Of a DNA stretch of 10,768 nucleotides, positions 6,734 to 10,768 are shown piece after piece. The notes under the pieces were generated by a model. It ran no database searches and was not told the DNA's origin. It worked only from the letters and a program-made list of their open reading frames with translations. Made by a program: the position numbers and the translations under genes. Each line of letters begins with the position of its first letter. The first letter of the stretch is position 1. This DNA comes from Nitrososphaerales archaeon TH5896 (GTDB lineage: Archaea > Thermoproteota > Nitrososphaeria > Nitrososphaerales > Nitrososphaeraceae): contig JAATVP010000185.1 in the NCBI GenBank assembly GCA_014523625.1, forward strand, positions 1 to 10,768. Reading direction: 5' to 3'.

Positions 6734-6964
6734 AGTGATTAAATTATTCACATATTATTAAGGATAGTGGTTACACACTCTTTCTGGCTAAGGCCTATTA
6801 ACGACGTCTTTTCATTAGAGCACGCAGCAGAAAGATATAATCACGATAGGTGGTAAAGCTGGGTTTAGATGATACAAACAGTTAAAGCTAACTGCCACAA
6901 CAAACCGCTATAATACAGTACGTCTGGGTCAATATGCTGCACTGCATAGATAGTACATCAATAA
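6734..6964. other. Intergenic region upstream of both neighbours
   Basis: No gene was seen. On the minus strand a TAATAATATG run at 6760-6751 lies about 23 bases before the epoxide hydrolase ATG and may be its surviving TATA element. Confidence 0.35.
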
Positions 6965-6974
6965 TTTATTATAA
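6965..6974 (+). promoter_or_regulatory. TATA box for the winged-helix-like frame
   Basis: TTTATTATAA is centred about 29 bases before the ATG at 6999, ideal spacing for a leaderless archaeal gene. Confidence 0.45.
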
Positions 6975-6998
6975 TACACGGCATAAGTCATTTTAGAT

Positions 6999-7142
6999 AT
7001 GTCGAGAGAGATGAAGGCTAACGAAAGCCCCAATCATTTCCTGGTACTGGATGCAATTGGTCGAGGTATGAATACAGCTAACAAGATAAGTATAGTGAAT
7101 AGACTTGATAAAACAGGGGTTGAACTGATTTGTAATCTATAG
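6999..7142 (+). pseudogene. Short winged-helix-like protein, probably truncated
   Basis: A 47-residue frame beginning MSREMKANESPNHFLVLDAI. It continues with RGMNTANKISIVNRLDKTGVELI and stops at TAG 7140-7142. The pattern 'FxVLDAIxRG...KI.....LDK..VE.I...L' resembles the first three helices of small winged-helix DNA-binding proteins seen in Nitrososphaeria, which normally continue into a recognition helix and wing. The stop falls where the next strand would begin, so the gene seems to have lost its second half. The good TATA box shows that it was, or is, expressed. Alternatively it is a genuine mini-protein. The family call is inferred by eye. Confidence 0.42.
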
Positions 7143-7430
7143 GATACAGTATAATTTACGATTAAAAGATAGAGTTCTTTGTTGCGAAATTCTTTGTTTT
7201 CTTTGCAAGGAACTAATCCATATCAATAACCTTGAAACTGTTAAAATTTTATAGTCAACTTTTGATGCTTATGACTTGGATGGGTAAAACGTGTTAGTTA
7301 ATTCAAGCACATGGGGAGAACATGTAGTTAAAGTTGAGCATAAGTTCGCAGTATATTCATTCCTGATATTATCTTTATTCATTTACCAATCAAATTCCTT
7401 TACACGAATTAACGATGGAATTACGATAGC
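7143..7430. other. Gene-free stretch
   Basis: No convincing coding frame was found. Three TTCTTTG words lie close together near 7171-7206. A frame open from about 7139 to 7253 (reading LYRIQYNLRLKD at its start) might be leftover coding DNA of the truncated winged-helix gene, but no family pattern is visible. Confidence 0.3.
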
Positions 7431-7440
7431 ATTATAAATA
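7431..7440 (+). promoter_or_regulatory. TATA box for the FMN reductase gene
   Basis: ATTATAAATA is centred about 33 bases before the ATG at 7469, which predicts a leader of a few bases at most and supports that start over the upstream TTG at 7451. Confidence 0.5.
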
Positions 7441-7468
7441 TTAATACAAGTTGAATAAAGCTAGAACC

Positions 7469-8038
7469 ATGGCGAAGATTGCATTAATAGTCGGATCTGT
7501 TAGACGAGATCGTCAGGGCATCAAAGTTGCTCGCTGGATGGAAGAGAAATTGAGAATCCGTAACCACATGGTGTTTTTTATTGATCCCCTGGAACTGAAT
7601 CTCCCTTTGCTTGACAGAATGTATAAGGAGATGACAGAGCCTTCAGAGAAAATGAAATCACTCAGAAGCAAAATAAATGACGCTGAGGGATATCTAGCTG
7701 TGACTCCTGAATATAATCGTAGTACATCTAGCGCAATGAAAAATACTTTAGACTATTTTTTGGAAGAGTATTTTTTTAAACCATCGGCTATTGTTTCATA
7801 CTCTCCAGGAATGTTTGGTGGTATAAATGCTTCTCAGCAGCTGAGGTTAATATTTGCAGAGCTAGGGGCTCCGTCCATATCTTCATCTTTCACAATATCA
7901 AGAGTTAATAAGGTATTTGGCGAAGATGGGAAACTAATGGATGAAGCATATGACAAAAGGGTATTAAAATTTCTTGAAGAATTTGAGTGGTATATTGCCG
8001 CCTTCAAAACCCAAAGAGACAAAGGCACTCCCTACTAA
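7469..8038 (+). CDS. NADPH-dependent FMN reductase family protein
   Basis: A 189-residue flavodoxin-fold enzyme of the NADPH-dependent FMN reductase family (SsuE/YieF/ArsH-like). It opens with strand MAKIALIVGS and the FMN phosphate loop GSVRRDRQG (9-17). TPEYNRSTSSAMKN (79-92) is the family's isoalloxazine-binding PEYN motif, and YSPGMFGG (111-118) is the second glycine-rich loop. Length is typical. Members pass electrons from NAD(P)H through FMN to free flavin, quinones, chromate or azo compounds; the substrate cannot be told from sequence. It is cytosolic, with no signal peptide. The start is ATG 7469 because a TATA box lies about 33 bases before it; TTG 7451 would put six extra residues before the first strand. 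It is monocistronic; the 39-residue zinc-finger gene downstream has its own promoter. Confidence 0.9.
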   Translation: MAKIALIVGSVRRDRQGIKVARWMEEKLRIRNHMVFFIDPLELNLPLLDRMYKEMTEPSEKMKSLRSKINDAEGYLAVTPEYNRSTSSAMKNTLDYFLEEYFFKPSAIVSYSPGMFGGINASQQLRLIFAELGAPSISSSFTISRVNKVFGEDGKLMDEAYDKRVLKFLEEFEWYIAAFKTQRDKGTPY

Positions 8039-8181
8039 ACAGAGTCCTTCTTGTCGAGGTTATCATGTAAAAGTAGGTTTCCTGAAATGATATGATATGA
8101 TGATGATAATGATGCATGTAAACACTCATCTAAAGTAGATTAGTTGGATTCTAGCTAAGACACAGAGTATTGAAATTAAAC

Positions 8182-8189
8182 TTTATATG
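8182..8189 (+). promoter_or_regulatory. TATA box deciding the zinc-finger start
   Basis: TTTATATG within CTTTATATGA is centred about 31 bases before the ATG at 8217. It overlaps the earlier in-frame ATG at 8187, which would therefore lie upstream of the transcript start. This favours the 39-residue form. Confidence 0.5.
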
Positions 8190-8216
8190 AAATGCCGCAT
8201 TAAATCTCTCACTGGT

Positions 8217-8336
8217 ATGTCCAATTTTGAATCCTACAGATGTGAATTATGCGGTAGTGTATTCAATTCACAACAAGAGCTTATTCAGCATGAAAACTAT
8301 GCAAAATATAGGAGGCCAGGTTGTTGCTGGCAATAA
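8217..8336 (+). CDS. One-finger C2H2-type mini-protein
   Basis: A 39-residue protein beginning MSNFESYRCELCGSVFNSQQ. Numbered from this start, Cys9 and Cys12 are two residues apart and His25 follows 12 residues after the second cysteine, with the hydrophobic positions (Phe16, Leu22) of a classical C2H2 finger. The second histidine, normally three to five residues on, is absent; instead a Cys-Cys pair (36, 37) lies 11 residues beyond His25. The fourth ligand may be one of these cysteines, or the finger may be decaying. Single-finger proteins of this size are frequent in Nitrososphaeria and are thought to bind DNA or proteins, but few have a known role. An upstream in-frame ATG at 8187 would add ten residues, including another cysteine. 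Confidence 0.6.
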   Translation: MSNFESYRCELCGSVFNSQQELIQHENYAKYRRPGCCWQ

Positions 8337-8870
8337 AATCACCTCTAACAAAATAAAATAATCGTATAATGATTGAATCTAAATTAGAATATATTATTCA
8401 TCAAAATCAAGACTTTTCTCTGCTGCCCATTATTGTATCATTTTAGACTTTTTAGAATATCTATTTGCCTCTTTCTGATCACAGCTAAATATTTAGACTG
8501 AACTTTTACTGTGTACTCGAATCATGTATTGGAAACATTTGATCAAATAGTTTGGGATCTGACCCTATCGTAAGAATTGTCTGATCCCCGTTCAAAACTA
8601 TGAAACCTGTAATTCACAGAGTGACATTCCAGTGCATGTCGAACCCATTTTGCACATTTGGCCGCGGCTTCATATGGAGTTTGCAGGAAGGATAGTGCGA
8701 CATCATCAACTAATGACTTGGCATAGCTACACCATAGGGAAGTGGAAACTCTCCTATCTTTTTATGATAGAAAGCCTCCCTGAGGTCGGACAGTAGTGAA
8801 TCCCGACTCAGTTAGCTTCTTTGATTTTGATACTCATTTACATCTGCTTTTGATTGAATAACTTGACTTA
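8337..8870. other. Gene-poor stretch with two hairpins
   Basis: No intact gene was seen; a minus-strand open frame at 8543-8761 is listed separately. Two plus-strand inverted repeats stand close together: CTATC/GATAG at 8754-8770 with a 7-base loop, and TGA-G-GTCGG/CCGACTCA at 8781-8810, an 8-base-pair stem with one bulge and a 13-base loop. They could belong to a small RNA or to transcript ends, but no RNA family was recognised. Confidence 0.35.
8543..8761 (-). pseudogene. Possible remnant of an unidentified gene
   Basis: A 72-codon open minus-strand frame bounded by a TAA at 8764-8762 and a TGA at 8545-8543. It has a helix-like, protein-like stretch (AKSLVDDVALSFLQ, then TPYEAAAKCAKWVRHALECH) followed by a polar tail. 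No ATG, GTG or TTG occurs in frame, so it cannot be translated as it stands from a usual start. No family was recognised. It may be the inner part of a decayed gene. Confidence 0.27.
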
Positions 8871-9269
8871 TCAGAATCCTCCTTTAGGCAATCCATCAAC
8901 CACGTGCCAGGTTTCTACCATTTTATTATTTTGAATGCGGTATATACTTATGCCCCTGTAGTTGATTGTTTTTTCTGCTTGTTGATTGTTTGAGGTTGCT
9001 TTTGGTATCAATGTTCCCTTCCAATATGCACCTACAAGATCTGGATAGGCAGGTGATGCAATCATCTCCTCTACCACGTAATTCAAGTCATCTAACCTAT
9101 CCAAAGAAAACCTAAGGTCATTTTTTGCTCCATCAATTCCTTTTCCTGGTGAGCCCATATACGCAGATTGGCCATGGTCAATGTAATCAGAAGATATTAT
9201 TTCATCAAATATTCTTTCATTTTTATTATTGTATGCGTCAAAGTAGCGCTGAATAATAGCCCTATTCAT
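8871..9269 (-). CDS. SnoaL-like (ester cyclase/NTF2-fold) protein
   Basis: A 132-residue soluble protein with the SnoaL-like layout: an N-terminal helix ending RYFDAYNNKN, then ISSDYIDHG (26-33) with the Asp31-His32 pair typical of the family. A 'VVEEMIA' strand follows (65-71), then GAYWKGT (80-86), GISIYRIQNNKMVETWHVVD (106-125) and a short DGLPKGGF end. Length is normal. SnoaL itself closes a ring in polyketide biosynthesis, but most NTF2-fold members in genomes have unknown substrates, so function here is open. The start is the only suitable ATG and gives the canonical first helix. A TTTAATAATATA-like run at about 9311-9323 (minus strand) could be its TATA element with a leader of some 20 bases. 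No operon partner. Confidence 0.85.
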   Translation of the reverse strand: MNRAIIQRYFDAYNNKNERIFDEIISSDYIDHGQSAYMGSPGKGIDGAKNDLRFSLDRLDDLNYVVEEMIASPAYPDLVGAYWKGTLIPKATSNNQQAEKTINYRGISIYRIQNNKMVETWHVVDGLPKGGF

Positions 9270-10156
9270 TTCAATTTGAGAAATTGTGTCATAGAGATTA
9301 ATTCATTCATGTATATTATTAAAGTTAAAGTTAGTGATTACGCATAATACCCTTAGGCTTGTAGGTATTAAAGCAGAGGAACTAGAAGCTAAATACCTAA
9401 ACATTCTGGAGCTTTCCTATGCCTAGTTACCGACCAAGTCTAAGTTCATGTAGATTATATGATTGCACTTGTTGAAGCGCTAGCATTTACACCCGAGTAG
9501 CTTTCGGCTATATAAGCTGTACCTCCTATGTGTGCTAGTGTTACTACTTACAGTGCTCTTCGTAAACGGTAAGGTTTACAATTGTACATTAGATGGTACA
9601 GCAGTCTGTTTGACAAGATCAAGAGACCATTTTCATTGAGATCACGGTTGTGGGGTAAATGTCTCGGCTGATAATCGCTGGTCTATTGTAACACGAGCCT
9701 TTTCATACCTTCCTGACCTGCCTAGAAACTTCTTGTATGATAATCGACCTGGGGAGAATGACAGGTTTATTCATCCGAATATCCATCATATCTAGTATGC
9801 ATGCATATGTGGATCTCTGCATAAACGATTCCATAATCATTTACTATTCGGTACATAGTATGTAGCTACTCAGCTTAGGTAGATACTGTAACAGGCAGAT
9901 CAATACTTAAAATTCCATTTATTGAGATATTCTTCACAGAATAAGAATGGACAACCATAGTCTGAGAGGAGCTAGAATAGGATTTTTACTTCGTTAAACT
10001 TCGTTTTGACATACCAAGCCTAGATAGATATTCGAGATATCAATTAATCTTATTAATAAAAAAGGAGTTCCCTGACTTATTAATTATTAAAATATTTCCA
10101 AGATTTCTGACTTTCTTTCTACATTGACATAAATTCTTTTTCTTTCATTGCCATTC
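9270..10156. other. Long gene-free stretch
   Basis: Nearly 900 bases without a supported gene on either strand. A 51-codon plus-strand open frame without a start (9640-9795, containing DNRWSIVTRAFSYLPDLPRN) looks protein-like but was not recognised. Another short frame near 9361-9423 ends in a stop at 9424-9426. No tRNA, CRISPR repeat or insertion-sequence ends were seen. This may be decayed coding DNA. Confidence 0.35.
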
Positions 10157-10164
10157 TTTAAATA
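10157..10164 (+). promoter_or_regulatory. TATA box for the ferritin gene
   Basis: TTTAAATA, a near-consensus archaeal box. Initiation about 25 bases on (near 10186) would give a leader of roughly 58 bases, longer than for the other genes here; a weak AAGG at 10233-10236 lies eight bases before the ATG. Confidence 0.45.
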
Positions 10165-10244
10165 TTGTCACTTATTATTAGTATCATAAAGAAAAAAGTC
10201 AATCTCATAAATATAGATATAAGAAAGACACCAAGGTTGTACCA

Positions 10245-10768
10245 ATGAGAATATCTTCAAAAATAGAAAAAGCGATCAATGATCAAATTTCGTATGAAGC
10301 ATCAGCTATCAATGCATATATTGCGATGGGATCTTGGTGTGAAAGAACAGGATATGACGGAAGTGCCGCATTCTTTTTCGAACAAGCAACCGAGGAAAAT
10401 ACACACATGTTAAAGTTCGTTCATTACCTTAATAATGCAGAAGCCGAAGCCATAATTCCGGCAATAGAAAAACCTCAAAGTAAATTCAATTCACTTGAAT
10501 CTACTTTTCAAGCTGCTTTAAAAAGCGAACAGACTGTTACAAAGCTTATCAACGATTTAGTAGAAATAGCTGAAAAAGAAAAAGACCGTGCTACATCCTT
10601 GTTCTTACAATGGTTTATAAGCGAACAAGTAGAAGAGGAGATCCTATTTCAAACAATACTTCAAAAGTTTGAAATATTTGGACGTGAGAAATTAGCAGTG
10701 TATCAAATTGATCAATCCTTGGCATCGATTAGATCTCAGGTCATGGCTAAGAAGCAGAATTCCCGTTG
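10245..10768 (+). CDS. ftn: Ferritin (non-haem), 3' end outside the window
   Basis: The first 174 residues of a prokaryotic ferritin, with no stop before the window ends. Aligned by eye with E. coli FtnA (offset of one), all ferroxidase ligands are present: Glu18, Glu51, His54, Glu95, Gln128, Glu131. The third-site glutamates Glu50, Glu127 and Glu130 are kept too. Hallmark segments are ATEENTHM (48-55) and LQWFISEQVEEEILF (121-135). It should oxidise Fe(II) and store Fe(III) in a 24-subunit cytosolic shell, protecting an aerobic ammonia oxidiser from iron-driven damage. FtnA has 165 residues, so the four-helix bundle and fifth helix are essentially complete and only a short tail is cut off. 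The start is the ATG at 10245, the first residue before helix A. No haem-ligand methionine of bacterioferritin type was noted at the expected place. Confidence 0.95.
   Translation, partial: MRISSKIEKAINDQISYEASAINAYIAMGSWCERTGYDGSAAFFFEQATEENTHMLKFVHYLNNAEAEAIIPAIEKPQSKFNSLESTFQAALKSEQTVTKLINDLVEIAEKEKDRATSLFLQWFISEQVEEEILFQTILQKFEIFGREKLAVYQIDQSLASIRSQVMAKKQNSR

Noticed and set aside
8087..8114. ATGATATGATATGATGATGATAATGATG simple repeat
   Set aside because: Imperfect low-complexity run of mixed period with no coding or regulatory context.
1..10768. CRISPR array, insertion sequence or defence island
   Set aside because: No regularly spaced repeats, transposase motifs, terminal inverted repeats or known defence modules were found; the helicase alone, without nuclease or partner genes, is not enough to claim a defence system.

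Overview
The window looks like chromosomal DNA of an ammonia-oxidising archaeon (Nitrososphaeria), most like Nitrosocosmicus-type soil lineages. This is inferred from AT-rich DNA with long gene-poor stretches, AT-rich TATA-like boxes about 25-33 bases before start codons with no Shine-Dalgarno motif (leaderless style), signal peptides ending in Ala-Gln, and small families common there (DUF1059, tiny C2H2 zinc-finger proteins, DUF1326, SnoaL-like). No rRNA, tRNA, CRISPR array or intact insertion sequence was seen. No sequence search could be run, so family names rest on motif recognition.

Layout. Bases 1-585 hold only debris: a minus-strand 5' fragment of a DUF1326 gene, and a probable 3' fragment of a SpoIIAA/STAS-like gene on the plus strand. 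At 586-837 (minus) lies a DUF1059 small protein, and at 1151-1432 (plus) a short exported protein. The dominant gene, 1790-4420 (plus), is a superfamily 2 DEAH helicase with an N-terminal zinc ribbon and the C-terminal cysteine cluster of the MrfA/YprA (DUF1998) family. Converging on it is 4509-5144 (minus), a seven-helix protein with the signature residues of Pyr4-type integral-membrane terpene cyclases. Next is 5339-5632 (minus), an exported protein made of Ala/Ser/Gly 20-residue repeats and an Asp/Cys tail; a hairpin-plus-T-run terminator sits at its stop codon.

From 6093 to 7142 the DNA is again debris. The 5' part of an ltrA-like membrane-protein gene (plus) runs directly into the 5' part of an epoxide hydrolase gene (minus); both have lost their 3' ends at one junction near 6474. 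A short winged-helix-like reading frame with a good promoter but an early stop follows. Then come an NADPH-dependent FMN reductase (7469-8038, plus), a 39-residue one-finger protein (8217-8336, plus), a SnoaL-like protein (8871-9269, minus), a long gene-free stretch, and a ferritin with a complete ferroxidase centre that runs off the window end (10245 onward, plus).

The genes do not form an operon; most appear to have their own promoter. The themes are DNA repair (helicase), redox and iron handling (FMN reductase, ferritin), and an isoprenoid-modifying enzyme of unknown product. No obvious new multi-gene system is present. The best leads are the archaeal terpene cyclase, the Ala-repeat/Asp-tail exported protein, and the double-truncation scar at 6474.
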